Notes under the pieces: generated by a model
What the model was told of the DNA's origin: nothing
Databases searched by the model: none
The model's input: the letters and a program-made list of their open reading frames with translations, nothing else
Part shown: positions 35,213 to 44,800 of the stretch, in pieces
Position numbering within the stretch: position 1 is the stretch's first letter
Layout: each line of letters begins with the position of its first letter
Made by a program: the position numbers and the translations under genes
Source: Kamptonema formosum PCC 6407
GTDB lineage: Bacteria; Cyanobacteriota; Cyanobacteriia; Cyanobacteriales; Microcoleaceae
Assembly: GCF_000332155.1 (NCBI RefSeq)
Contig: NZ_KB235904.1
Coordinates: 432,588-496,587 of the forward strand
Length of the DNA stretch: 64,000 bases
Direction: 5' to 3'

Positions 35213-36988
35213 GTGCAACCAGTTGACTTTACCACTTTAATGGCTGCTTGTTGCGAACTGCGCTCAGACTGGCTGCCGGCGCGTCTGGAACAAGTATATC
35301 AGCGCGATCGCCACACTGTAGCTTTAGCACTGCGAACTATAAATCGGCGCGGCTGGCTGGATATTTCCTGGCATCCTCAAGGTGCTCGCCTCTGCATTGG
35401 TTCACCACCGCCTCGCACGCCCGATACTTTCACCTTTAGCCAACAACTGCGGCATCAACTAGGAAGTTTAGCACTGGTGGCGATCGCACAAGTCGCCCCT
35501 TGGGAAAGAGTCATCGACCTGCAATTTGCCCGCAGACCCGGAGAACCCGCCCTCTGGCATCTCTACGTCGAGATCATGTCTAAATATAGCAACGTTATCC
35601 TCACTACTCAAGACAACCTGATCGTCACCTGCGCCCACCAAGTCAGCGCCCAACAGTCCAGCGTCCGCCCCATCCAAACAGGTCAACCTTACGAACTTCC
35701 GCCCTCCCTCACCGATGCTGTACCCAGTTTAAGCGAACCTATAGAGCGATGGCAACAACGCATCAGCCTAGTTCCCGGACAATTGCGGCGGAACTTACTT
35801 AAAAATTATCGCGGATTAAGTTCAGCATTGGTCATGTCTGCGATCGCAGCCGCCGGTTTAGACCCCGACCAATCTACCTTAAATCTCAGTCCTGAAGATT
35901 GGCAACAATTATACAATTGTTGGCAACAATGGCTCCAAGCCTTAGAAAAATCCAACTTTCAGCCTAGTTTTACGCCCCAAGGCTACACTGTCATCGACTG
36001 GAATAGTCGGCAATCTCTGAATGGGAAATCGGCTGTTGAATCTGTACAAAAATTACTCAATACCTACTACACAACAGAGTTAAATCAACAAGTATTCGCG
36101 CAACTGAGCCATCAATTAAAACAGAAACTCAGCAGCCTCTTAGCCAAATTACGCCTCAAAGCTAATACCTTTAAAGAACGTTTACAACAATCTGCTCGTG
36201 CTGATGCTGACAAATTGCAAGCAGATTTATTAATGGCCAACCTGCACGAATGGCAACCGGGGATGAAAACTATTACCCTCCCCGACTTTGAAACTGGGGA
36301 ACCAGCTACCATTCCTCTTGACCCCGAAAAAAACGCCGTCCAAAACGCCCAAGCCCTTTATAAACGTCACCAAAAGCTTAAACGCGCTCGTATAGCAGTA
36401 GAACCCCTGTTAGCAGCCGTACAGGAAGAAATAGATTATTTAGAGCAAGTAGAAGCCGCTCTTTCACATTTAGAAAGCTACCATAACTCCGAAGATTTGC
36501 AGACTTTAGAAGAAATTCGCGACGAGTTAATTCAGCAGAAATATCTCGAAGATCCCGGTAATCGCTTGCGGGCGGGACAAGAAGCCCGCGCCGCTAAGGA
36601 ACAAGGGCCCGATTTCTATCGCTATAAAACGCCCAGTGGTTTTGAATTATTAATTGGTCGCAATAATCGCCAGAATGATTTATTAACTTTCCGCATTGCT
36701 GGAGATTATGACCTGTGGTTTCATACCCAAGAGATTCCAGGGAGTCACGGATTGCTGCGCCTAGAACCGGGTACTGCGGCTGAGGAAGCCGATTTGCAAT
36801 TTGCAGCTAATTTGGCCGCTTACTACAGTCGCGCGCGTCAGAGCGAACAAGTACCAGTGGTTTATACTGAACCGAAGTATGTTTATAAGCCCAAGGGTGC
36901 CAAACCTGGGATGGTAGTTTATAAGCAAGAGCGAATTATTTGGGGTCGTCCGCAGCAAGCCTTGGCTAAGGCTGCACTTAGGGTTTGA
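35213..36988 (+). CDS. rqcH: NFACT family ribosome quality-control protein
   Basis: A ~590-residue Rqc2/RqcH/FbpA-type protein that binds 50S subunits with stalled nascent chains and adds alanine tails. NFACT-N domain at the start (MQPVDFTTLMAACCELRSDW with R-x-E-Q-V-Y), helical hairpin and coiled coil (~residues 290-470: LAKLRLKANTFKERLQQ to EEIDYLEQVEAALSHLES), and NFACT-R near the C-terminus (GNRQNDLLTF-like IGRNNRQNDLLTFR, DYDLWFHTQEIPGSHGLLRL, YKPKGAKPGMVVYKQERII). GTG 35213 is preferred: AAAGGG is 8 bp upstream and the protein then starts MQPVDF as in homologues; GTG 35204 is possible. Confidence 0.92.
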   Translation: MQPVDFTTLMAACCELRSDWLPARLEQVYQRDRHTVALALRTINRRGWLDISWHPQGARLCIGSPPPRTPDTFTFSQQLRHQLGSLALVAIAQVAPWERVIDLQFARRPGEPALWHLYVEIMSKYSNVILTTQDNLIVTCAHQVSAQQSSVRPIQTGQPYELPPSLTDAVPSLSEPIERWQQRISLVPGQLRRNLLKNYRGLSSALVMSAIAAAGLDPDQSTLNLSPEDWQQLYNCWQQWLQALEKSNFQPSFTPQGYTVIDWNSRQSLNGKSAVESVQKLLNTYYTTELNQQVFAQLSHQLKQKLSSLLAKLRLKANTFKERLQQSARADADKLQADLLMANLHEWQPGMKTITLPDFETGEPATIPLDPEKNAVQNAQALYKRHQKLKRARIAVEPLLAAVQEEIDYLEQVEAALSHLESYHNSEDLQTLEEIRDELIQQKYLEDPGNRLRAGQEARAAKEQGPDFYRYKTPSGFELLIGRNNRQNDLLTFRIAGDYDLWFHTQEIPGSHGLLRLEPGTAAEEADLQFAANLAAYYSRARQSEQVPVVYTEPKYVYKPKGAKPGMVVYKQERIIWGRPQQALAKAALRV

Positions 36989-37064
36989 TGGCTTTGGCTG
37001 TCAATTAAACCGAACACAGGCTTAACAATTTGTTATATATATGCAATTTTTTTGTTAAACTATT

Positions 37065-37205
37065 ACTTGAGAGGGAAGACAAAGGTCTTCATAACCCCCT
37101 GCAAGCTTGGGAAGGCGCAGTTTGGGTTTCCTCCTTCTGAGAACACAACGGATTTAAATATTTTTGCAGACCAGCTTGTATTTAAGCTGGTTGTTCTGTT
37201 TCAGG
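37065..37205 (+). ncRNA. Candidate structured small RNA with terminator
   Basis: About 140 nt between rqcH and the repeats. Nested pairings are visible: an outer stem GAGGGAA (37071-37077) with TTTCCTC (37127-37133), hairpin GAAGAC-AAAG-GTCTTC, AACCC (37093-37097) with GGGTT (37124-37128), and CTGC with GCAG inside. It ends with an 8-bp terminator stem ACCAGCTT/AAGCTGGT (37170-37191) and a T-rich tail. TAAACT at ~37055 could be a -10 box. I could not match it to a known family; 6S RNA is a possibility I cannot verify. Confidence 0.5.
37170..37201 (+). terminator. Rho-independent terminator
   Basis: Perfect 8-bp stem ACCAGCTT / AAGCTGGT with six-base loop GTATTT, then TGTTCTGTTTC. It would end the candidate RNA or the rqcH transcript. 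The T-run is modest. Confidence 0.7.
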
Positions 37206-37215
37206 AAATAGAAGA

Positions 37216-37384
37216 AGGGGCTAGGGGCTAGGGGCTAGGGACTAGGGAAAGAGGGGGAGCGGGGGAGCAGGGGAGGATGGGGGAGATGGGGAAGATGGGG
37301 AAGATGGGGAAGATGGGCAATTAGCAATTAGCAATTACCAATTACCAATTACCAATTACCAATTACCAATTACCAATTACCAAC
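37216..37384. repeat. GGGGCTA, GATGGGG and AATTACC repeat tract
   Basis: GGGGCTA heptamers (~37216-37247), GGGGAAGAT-type units (~37262-37315), then AATTAGC/AATTACC heptamers (~37318-37384). The last units run into the 3' end of the metallopeptidase-like gene on the minus strand and supply its stop codon. Confidence 0.85.
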
Positions 37385-38511
37385 TCAGATAAAACCGTGC
37401 TTTCTGTATTTGCTAATTCTTCCAATGTTAAACGAGTTAAGGCGATTAAAAACTTCCCTTGATTGACAACACTTGATAACTCCTCTAGATGATTTGTGTG
37501 AAATTTTTCTAAATTCTCGGCCGCATCTTTGACTAAAGCGTGCAATACTTGAAAAGCTCCCATAGACAAAGGCGGTTCACCGCGATAGTTTTCCATCCGG
37601 CCACCTTGTCGATATTCTGGATAAGCTTCTAATCCTAAAAACTGCAAAAACCAATCAGCCCGATATTTACCATTATTAGCAGCAATAATACCTCGATAAT
37701 CTGCAATTAACTCATCCATTAAATTATTCCGCATTGAACCTAAAAGTCGGCGCGTAAAATAGTGAGTACATTCATGTTCCAAACGAATCGTAAGAGAGAT
37801 AGGCAACCACTCTGATTCACTCATTCCCATATCTGAGGCTGCCAATCCACTATAACCCCCTGGACTCAAAACAATAAACCGATCTTGATAGCGATCTTTT
37901 TGGGGAATTAACTTCTTGAACTCAGCTTGCCATGCTGCCTCTGTTATCATTTGCATTTGTTGAGATTCCCACTGGGTGCGATAAGTACGAACGCGATCCC
38001 AATTGTTGTATCCTGCTACCATCACAGCACCCATTGAGTTAGGAATAGGTTGAGGTTCATTGCGATGGATAAGTGCTTGCACCAAGCTGACAAAATCTTC
38101 GCGGCATCCCGCAATTAAAATCGGAATTTTGCCCGCCAAACTTTCATGGAGAATCAACTTTAATGTTTCTGGCTGTTGTAAGACTAACCCTGTTGCTTCC
38201 GCCATCGCCACTGTAGAATAACCCTTCCGAGTTGCTAACCGATAATTTTCTATTTCACTGATACCAGCGAGTATGGGAAATTGTAACTGTACGAGTTTCG
38301 ATCGTAAAGTGGTAAATACCCCCTCCTGCTCTGCTTCAGTTAGGTAAGTTTCCCACGCTGTCAGATATGATTCAGGTAAAAGGGGAAAGGTAGGCAAAGA
38401 GTCAAATTCAAGCGGTGCGAACACATTGTCATTGTAGGCGAGTAATTCCTCTATTTCTAAGGGAGTTGCGCCATAACGGGTGAGGATGTCGGTGCGAAGG
38501 GATAGAGACAT
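37363..38511 (-). CDS. HExxH metallopeptidase-like protein (DUF7005-type)
   Basis: A 382-residue protein. The central helix carries HECTH (His246, Glu247, His250) in RLEHECTHYFTRRLLG, followed by MDELIADYRG with Glu267 as a plausible third zinc ligand, a gluzincin-like layout. The N-terminal ~200 residues have no motif I can name; GYSTVAMAEATGLVLQQPETL is conserved-looking. No signal peptide. It lies 124 bp downstream of the 54-codon leader-like gene on the same strand, so the two may be cotranscribed. The C-terminus ELVIGNW plus stop is read from an AATTACC repeat, suggesting the original end was replaced. Function unknown; protease activity is inference. Confidence 0.7.
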   Translation of the reverse strand: MSLSLRTDILTRYGATPLEIEELLAYNDNVFAPLEFDSLPTFPLLPESYLTAWETYLTEAEQEGVFTTLRSKLVQLQFPILAGISEIENYRLATRKGYSTVAMAEATGLVLQQPETLKLILHESLAGKIPILIAGCREDFVSLVQALIHRNEPQPIPNSMGAVMVAGYNNWDRVRTYRTQWESQQMQMITEAAWQAEFKKLIPQKDRYQDRFIVLSPGGYSGLAASDMGMSESEWLPISLTIRLEHECTHYFTRRLLGSMRNNLMDELIADYRGIIAANNGKYRADWFLQFLGLEAYPEYRQGGRMENYRGEPPLSMGAFQVLHALVKDAAENLEKFHTNHLEELSSVVNQGKFLIALTRLTLEELANTESTVLSELVIGNW

Positions 38512-38634
38512 TTTCCCAAGATTTGCAATTGCTAAAACTCAATTTGCCAGTGAGTATAACATAGAAAGAGTCATCAGTTTTATTCTGTTCTCACTGGCGT
38601 TATTTAAGAAATCATTTAATTTGGCTAAGTTTCT

Positions 38635-38799
38635 TTAAGCGACGGCTTCTAGTTCATCTTCACTGAATTCTCCCTCTTCAAATACTATTTGGCTCCGCGC
38701 GATCGCCACTACCAGCATTTCTGCAACTTGCTCTTGAGTGAAGGTGGTATCTACTTCACTTTTTGCCAGTTCTAAGACTTTTTCGCTCTTGCTATCCAT
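38635..38799 (-). CDS. 54-residue leader-only peptide, NHLP-leader-like
   Basis: An ATG at 38799 with AGGAG 10 bp upstream opens a 54-codon frame that stops at 38635. The N-terminus is MDSKSEKVLELAKSEVDTTF, the middle TQEQVAEMLVVAIARS, and the C-terminus FEEGEFSEDELEAVA. The end matches the last part of OspA-type leaders (SEEQLEAVAGG in this cluster), but stops before the GG cleavage site and has no core peptide. It sits divergently 340 bp from the NHLM exporter gene. It may be a core-less precursor, a leader acting in trans on the synthetase or exporter, or a regulator. The frame is too short for usual gene callers. Coding is supported by the ribosome-binding site and the motif. Confidence 0.65.
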   Translation of the reverse strand: MDSKSEKVLELAKSEVDTTFTQEQVAEMLVVAIARSQIVFEEGEFSEDELEAVA

Positions 38800-39138
38800 A
38801 CTCTACGCGCTCCTATGACTGCAACTTAGAATAGCTTGATTAAGCAATCCCTAGATTACAACTTGACCCGAAGTTTGATTACAGTTTTGTAATTTTTACG
38901 TAGTCATTAGCTCTAGAAGAGCGATCGGTACAGTAGTGGATCGCCAATAGCTCAGCTTCTGGTGGACTTTGATTTTAGATCGACTCTTGACTTTTGATTT
39001 GAAATATGATAATTCCTGAATTACTTAGAAATAAAAGTTTTGTGACACTCTTCATCTAAACTTGGCGCTGATGAGGGTAGGATGAGAGCCAATAGACTAA
39101 CATTGAGACAGCATTCCTAAAATTGGATAGACAAGAAG

Positions 39139-41835
39139 ATGGGAATCAACAACGATATAACAACAGCTCAAGCCTCACAAAAAGTTGTCAAAGGAAATGA
39201 CCCTCTGGTTTTAGATAATTCTAATATCGTCTGGCTAATTCAGTCGGGAACGCTAGCGATATTTGCTGTAACAGTTGTTGATAAAGTTCCCACCGGAGCC
39301 CGTCGCTACTTATTTAGTGTCTGTGCTGGTAATGCCCTATTTGGAGTGGTAAAAGCTGGGGAAACGCCCTATCAAATTATAGCAGTTGCCGTTGAAGAAG
39401 CGACATTAATTGAGTCAAGCATGACTGAGATAATTCAACTTGCAGAGTCTCAAGTTGATGACGAACGAGAAACTTGCCGACAGATCCTAGAGACTTGGAA
39501 TAGTCACCTGACCTCTGTATTTACAGGCACTAATATTCCCTTCAAACCGATCGACACGCTCAAAGATCGAGTCCAGATTACTCCTTTTCTCTCTCAACTC
39601 CACAGTGACTTTCTTTACCACTTAGAGCAACTAGAGAACCAAGAAATTAATGCTAAATTTGCCATATTTCAAGAGCGTCAACGCCTCAACCAACAAAGTA
39701 CCCAAGGTGCAATTACTAAGTTAGTATCAATTCTCAAACCCAAAACCGTAGAATTTTTTCAGGAAGGAACCCCCTTATTAATCGCTGCTGGGGCAGTTGG
39801 TCGAGCTATGGGCATAGAAATTCGTCCTCCCGCCCGTTCAGAAAATTTAGAGCGCCTCAAAAACCCCTTAGAAGCTATTGCTCGTGCTTCCCGAATTCGT
39901 TATCGGCGAGTGCTACTTGAAGACCGCTGGTGGCGGCAAGACTGCGGGGCTATTTTAGGCTATATGGAGGCCGATAAACGACCGGTTGCCTTATTGCCGG
40001 TACCAGGAGGCAAATATGAGGTTTTCGATCCAACTCAACAGCAACGTCTACCTTTAACCTCAGAAATTCTTGAGGAACTAGATCCCGTTGCCTATACTTT
40101 TTATCGACCCTTTCCAGAACAAACTCTTAACTCTTTAGAAATTATCAAGTTTGCCACCAAGGGTCTGCAACGAGATATCGCAATTCTCATTCTTGCTGGA
40201 GTGATTGCCACTCTGTTAGGAATGGTTATTCCCCAAGCTACTGCCATTCTAGTTGATAACGCAATTCCTGATGCCGATCGCGGGCTACTATGGCAAATTG
40301 GACTGGCTTTGCTAGCCACCAGTTTTGGCAAAACTATATTTGAGTTAGCGGAAGGATTTGTCACTTTAAGAACTCAAAGTCTTTCTAATTCAGCCTTGCA
40401 AACCGCTTTTTGGGATCGGTTACTGAAACTACGAGTTTCTTTTTTCCGCCAATATTCAACCGGGGACTTGCAATCGCGAGTTTCAGCTATTACCCAAATT
40501 CGGCAAATTCTCACCGGTACTGTCTTGGGAACTCTGTTTCATAGTTTCTTCTCTCTGTTAAATTTGGGATTACTATTTGTTTACAGTAGCAGTTTAGCTT
40601 TCATAGCTGTGGGAGTTGGTGTCCTCAGTGTGATGGTGACATTAATCTCAGGACTGCTCACTCAGCGAACAATGCGTCCTTTGCAAGAATTAGAAGGGGA
40701 AATTTTTGGATTAACGGTGGAGTTAATCGGAGGTGTTTCTAAACTTAGAGTAGCAGGAGCCGAGAACCGTGCCTTTGCTTACTGGACGAGAAAATACACA
40801 GAGCAACTTCAGTTAATGTTGAGTACAGAAGTGCTTGAGGATATAGTCGCGATCTTCAATACAGTTTTACCAACTTTAAGTTCGATGCTCCTCTATTTCT
40901 TAGCAGTTAATTTGATTGTACAAGGAAAAGGTACGCTTTCTACTGGTACATTTCTGGCATTTAATAGCGCTTTTGCGATTTTTATTACGGGGACTACTAG
41001 CCTTAGTAATACGATTATTAAGATATTGGAAATAACGGTGCTGTGGGAACGGGCAAAACCGATTTTAGAAGCAGAACCGGAAATCGATCTGAATAAAACA
41101 GATCCCGGTAGGCTAAATGGAGGGGTGAAATTAGACCGGGTGACATTCCGCTACCGCCCGGATGGTATGCTCACACTCGATCAGGTGACAGTTGAAGCTA
41201 AAGCTGGAGAATTTATTGCCCTTGTTGGCCCGTCAGGTAGCGGAAAATCTACGATTATTCGGTTACTTTTAGGATTTGAAACGCCGGAAGATGGAACAAT
41301 TTATTATGACGGTCAAGATTTAGATGGTCTAGATATTTCTGCAATTCGCCGTCAGTTAGGAGTGGTGTTACAAAACGGTCGGATTAATAGTGCATCTATG
41401 TTTGAAAATATTTCTGGCGGTGCATTAGTGACTATGGATGAAGCTTGGACAGCGGCAAAAATGGCTGGGTTAGGAGAGGATATTGAAAATATGCCGATGG
41501 GAATGCACACTGTGATTTCTGAAGGCGGTACTAATTTATCAGGGGGACAGCGACAACGTTTGTTAATTGCTCGTTCGTTGGTACTGAAACCCAAAATTTT
41601 GATTTTTGATGAGGCAACTAGCGCTTTGGATAATAGGACACAAGCAATTGTTAGTGCTAGTTTGGAACAGTTAGATGTAACGCGAATTGTGGTAGCTCAT
41701 CGCTTGACTACTATTCGTAATGCAGATTGCATTTATGTGATTGAGGCTGGTCAAGTGGTACAAAGTGGTAAGTTTGAGGAGTTGATAGAAAAACCGGGAT
41801 TATTTGCTCAATTGATGGCTCGGCAAATGGCTTAA
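39139..41835 (+). CDS. NHLM-type bacteriocin ABC transporter, permease/ATP-binding protein
   Basis: An 898-residue fused ABC exporter of the NHLM bacteriocin system type. The N-terminal ~150 residues are a cyclic-nucleotide-binding-like beta barrel (IVWLIQSGTLAIFAVTV), followed by a degenerate C39-like region (DRWWRQDCGAILGYME), a six-helix membrane domain (~330-620) and the ATPase: Walker [15 protein letters not shown] at ~695, [27 protein letters not shown] and H-loop AHRLTT. Such transporters accompany RiPPs with nitrile-hydratase-like leaders, as here. Its partner with an active C39 domain is encoded at the other end of the cluster. A GTTAAC array follows the stop. Confidence 0.9.
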   Translation: MGINNDITTAQASQKVVKGNDPLVLDNSNIVWLIQSGTLAIFAVTVVDKVPTGARRYLFSVCAGNALFGVVKAGETPYQIIAVAVEEATLIESSMTEIIQLAESQVDDERETCRQILETWNSHLTSVFTGTNIPFKPIDTLKDRVQITPFLSQLHSDFLYHLEQLENQEINAKFAIFQERQRLNQQSTQGAITKLVSILKPKTVEFFQEGTPLLIAAGAVGRAMGIEIRPPARSENLERLKNPLEAIARASRIRYRRVLLEDRWWRQDCGAILGYMEADKRPVALLPVPGGKYEVFDPTQQQRLPLTSEILEELDPVAYTFYRPFPEQTLNSLEIIKFATKGLQRDIAILILAGVIATLLGMVIPQATAILVDNAIPDADRGLLWQIGLALLATSFGKTIFELAEGFVTLRTQSLSNSALQTAFWDRLLKLRVSFFRQYSTGDLQSRVSAITQIRQILTGTVLGTLFHSFFSLLNLGLLFVYSSSLAFIAVGVGVLSVMVTLISGLLTQRTMRPLQELEGEIFGLTVELIGGVSKLRVAGAENRAFAYWTRKYTEQLQLMLSTEVLEDIVAIFNTVLPTLSSMLLYFLAVNLIVQGKGTLSTGTFLAFNSAFAIFITGTTSLSNTIIKILEITVLWERAKPILEAEPEIDLNKTDPGRLNGGVKLDRVTFRYRPDGMLTLDQVTVEAKAGEFIALVGPSGSGKSTIIRLLLGFETPEDGTIYYDGQDLDGLDISAIRRQLGVVLQNGRINSASMFENISGGALVTMDEAWTAAKMAGLGEDIENMPMGMHTVISEGGTNLSGGQRQRLLIARSLVLKPKILIFDEATSALDNRTQAIVSASLEQLDVTRIVVAHRLTTIRNADCIYVIEAGQVVQSGKFEELIEKPGLFAQLMARQMA

Positions 41836-41842
41836 TGTTATG

Positions 41843-41896
41843 TATTGTTAACAGTTAATCGTTAACAGTTAACCGTTAACAGTTAACCGTTAACAA
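41843..41896. repeat. GTTAACA/GTTAACC heptamer array
   Basis: About seven GTTAAC-N heptamers between the convergent NHLM transporter and WD40 genes, of the same STRR family as the array at 11868. Confidence 0.85.
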
Positions 41897-41899
41897 TGT

Positions 41900-44800
41900 C
41901 TAAACAAATGCCCCTAAAAGTTTGAGTGTTGCTAACTGTGCTTCTGTTAAATGTGTAGATTCCCTCAAACACATTCCTTCATAAAGCCTTTTACTTCTAA
42001 GAGTTTCTAAGCATTCGCCGGTGCTGACTTTCCACAATTTAATGGTTTCGTCTTGACCGGCACTGGCTAAAATGTCACCATTCGGACTAAATGCGATCGC
42101 CCAAACCCAGTTTGTATGTGCCGATAGAGTTTGCCAACACTCACCGCTGTCAATTTCCCAAAATTTTACGGTTTGATCGCAACTTCCACTCGCTAAGAAT
42201 TTGCCATCGGGACTAAAGGCGACTGTTTGCACCCAACTCACATGATCCCAAAAGGTTTGCAGGCATTGACCTGTATCAATATCCCAGAGTTTAATAGTTT
42301 GGTCGCAACTGCCACTAGCTAATAGTCTTCCATCGGGACTAAAGGCGACTGCTTGCACCCAACTGCTATGTCCTTCAAAGGTTCTTAAACATCTTCCTGT
42401 GTGGACGCACCATAATTTTACGGTTTTGTCTTCGCTGGCGCTGGCAACGATCGCACCATTAGGACTAAAGGCGACTGACCACAACCAACCTGCGTGCGAT
42501 CGCCAGGTGGCGCAACAGTTGCCAGAACGAAGGTTCCATAATTTTACGGTATTGTCACCACCACCACTAGCTAACATTTTCCCATCGGGGCTAAATGCTA
42601 TAGACCGAATCCAGCGCGGGTTTCCTAGTAAGGTTTTCAGGCAAGTGCCGCTGCTAGCATCCCATAATTTAATCGTGTAGTCGCTGCTGGCACTAGCTAA
42701 GGTTGTGCCATCGGGACTAAAGGCGACGGAACAAACCCAACCTGCATGGCCTAGTAAGGTAATGGGACTGCAAGGGCCAGAGGAGTTAAGGTTAGTTTTC
42801 CAAAGCTTGACTGTACCATCTTCGCTGCCGCTGGCTAGGGTTTTGCCATCGGGACTGAAGGCGACGGATTGAAACCAACTGGCGTAACCTTGCCAAATGC
42901 TGTTGCAGTTACCCGTACTCACTTCCCAAAACCTGACGGTGCGGTCTTCGCCACCGCTGACTAGGGTGTTGCCATCGGGACTAAAGACGACGGCGCAGAG
43001 GCGACTGCTATGGCCGTGTAGTGTTTTCAGGCAGCGCTTTGCTGTTAAGTCCCAGATTTTGACGGTGCGATCGCCACTACCACTGGCAAGTAGTTTACCA
43101 TCGGGGCTAAAAGCGAGGGAACGCAAACGTTGGGAGTGTCCGGGGAGTGATGCTAATAGGGTTCCTGTGCTAGTTTCCCATAGTTTGACGGTGCGATCGC
43201 CTCCGCCGCTGGCTAAGGTTTTGCCGTCTGGACTGAAGGCGAGGGTGCGAACCCAACTGCTAGAATCCTGCCATGTCTGCAAGCATTTCCCTGTGAGAAC
43301 GTCCCAGAGTTTGATGGTACGATCTTCGCTACCACTGGCGAGGGTTCTGCCGTTGGGACTAAAAGTTACTGACCAGACGTAACTGGTATGACCTGCGTAA
43401 ATTTGTTGACACCAACCGCTTTGAATGTCCCACAATCGGACTGTGCGATCGCTGCTGCTGCTGGCTACGGTTTGACTGTCAGGACTGAAGGCCACCGTCC
43501 GTACTCGTTGATTGTGTCCTGAGAGGGTTTTCAGGCAGTTTCCGGTGCCTACGTCCCAAATTTTGACGGTGCGATCGCTACTCCCGCTACACAGTAAGCT
43601 ACCATTTGGGCTGAAGGCAATTGAATTTACCCAACCTGCGTGTCCTTCGTAAATTCTTAACAGCGTACCGTCGTCTGCTAACCACAAGCAAATTTCTCCA
43701 TTAGCGTCTCCGGTTGCTAATAGCGTGCCATCGGGACTAAAGGCAAGTGCTAAAACATTGGTTAGCTGTTTGGCAAACACGGATTTAGCTAAATCTGCAC
43801 CTTTAAAATTGACATCATGTAGGTTTGTGCCTTGCAAATAAGCTTGCCAAACTGTGAGATGAGAAAAATCATAGCCGCTGACATCGATCTGCATTTGACA
43901 TAGAATATTCAGCAGATTTCCGGCTGCATACCCAGGCGATTGAGATGGCTGCATTTGCAGCTCATGTATCAATTGTTTAAAGTGATTTGCAATCCTAGCT
44001 TTGGTTTTGAATGCTGTTAATAACCTTTCGAGGATGGGATTGAGAATAAACTTGATTTGGGTTTGTCGGATATAGTCTTTTGCCTGAGCTTTGAGCAGAG
44101 CATGACTGTTTAAAATCGCAAAGTTTCCCGTTTCAATCTCTTCGCAAACTTGCTTGACTAAAGAGCCGATCGCATATTCCCTCACTACGGGCTGCAAGAC
44201 AAACTGACTGCCGGTTTGTTCGATCAGCGAACGTTGCACTAAAGACTTTAAAGTTTCAACTAACCGAGGTTTGGAAACCAGGGGATAAATATCAGAATAT
44301 AATTCCTCTGCTGATACTGGTTCTAAATTAATAGCTATCCAGTAAAATAAAGCTTTGCCTAAGTCGGTTAAACGATTAAACTGTTCTTCTAAGAGAGTAC
44401 GTATTTCATCAATCACCAATAGGTTATGTTGAGTAAACTCTGAAATATTACCTTCAAATAATTCTCGAATCGTCGAGGCAATAATCTTTAAGGCAAGGGG
44501 ATGACCAGCATACTGTTCAACTAAAGCAAACCCCTCTTGTTCTGATGTCCAGTAACAACCTTTGAGGCGTAATAGTTGCAAACCTGCGGAGGTAGATAAA
44601 CCTTGCAGTCGCAAGCAGCGAATTGGTAAAGTTTCCCCCTGCATTATCGAAATTTCTTTCGGTTTTTCACGAGTGGTTAGTAGCAAGCAGCTATGGTGAC
44701 GACCCTCTCCTAAACACTTAAAAAATTCACCGTAATCTTCATAACCTTCTTGGTAATAACCCGTGTAAACACCACCCTGTAGAATCGTTTCGACATTATC

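Noticed and set aside
37065-37205. Firm assignment as 6S RNA or SRP RNA
   Set aside because: The size fits 6S, but I could not identify the conserved open bubble or the SRP apical loop; left as an unassigned candidate.
42399-43382. Open plus-strand frames with repeated Leu/Ser/Pro-rich sequence
   Set aside because: They are antisense to the WD40 repeats; the regular repeat code keeps the opposite strand open.
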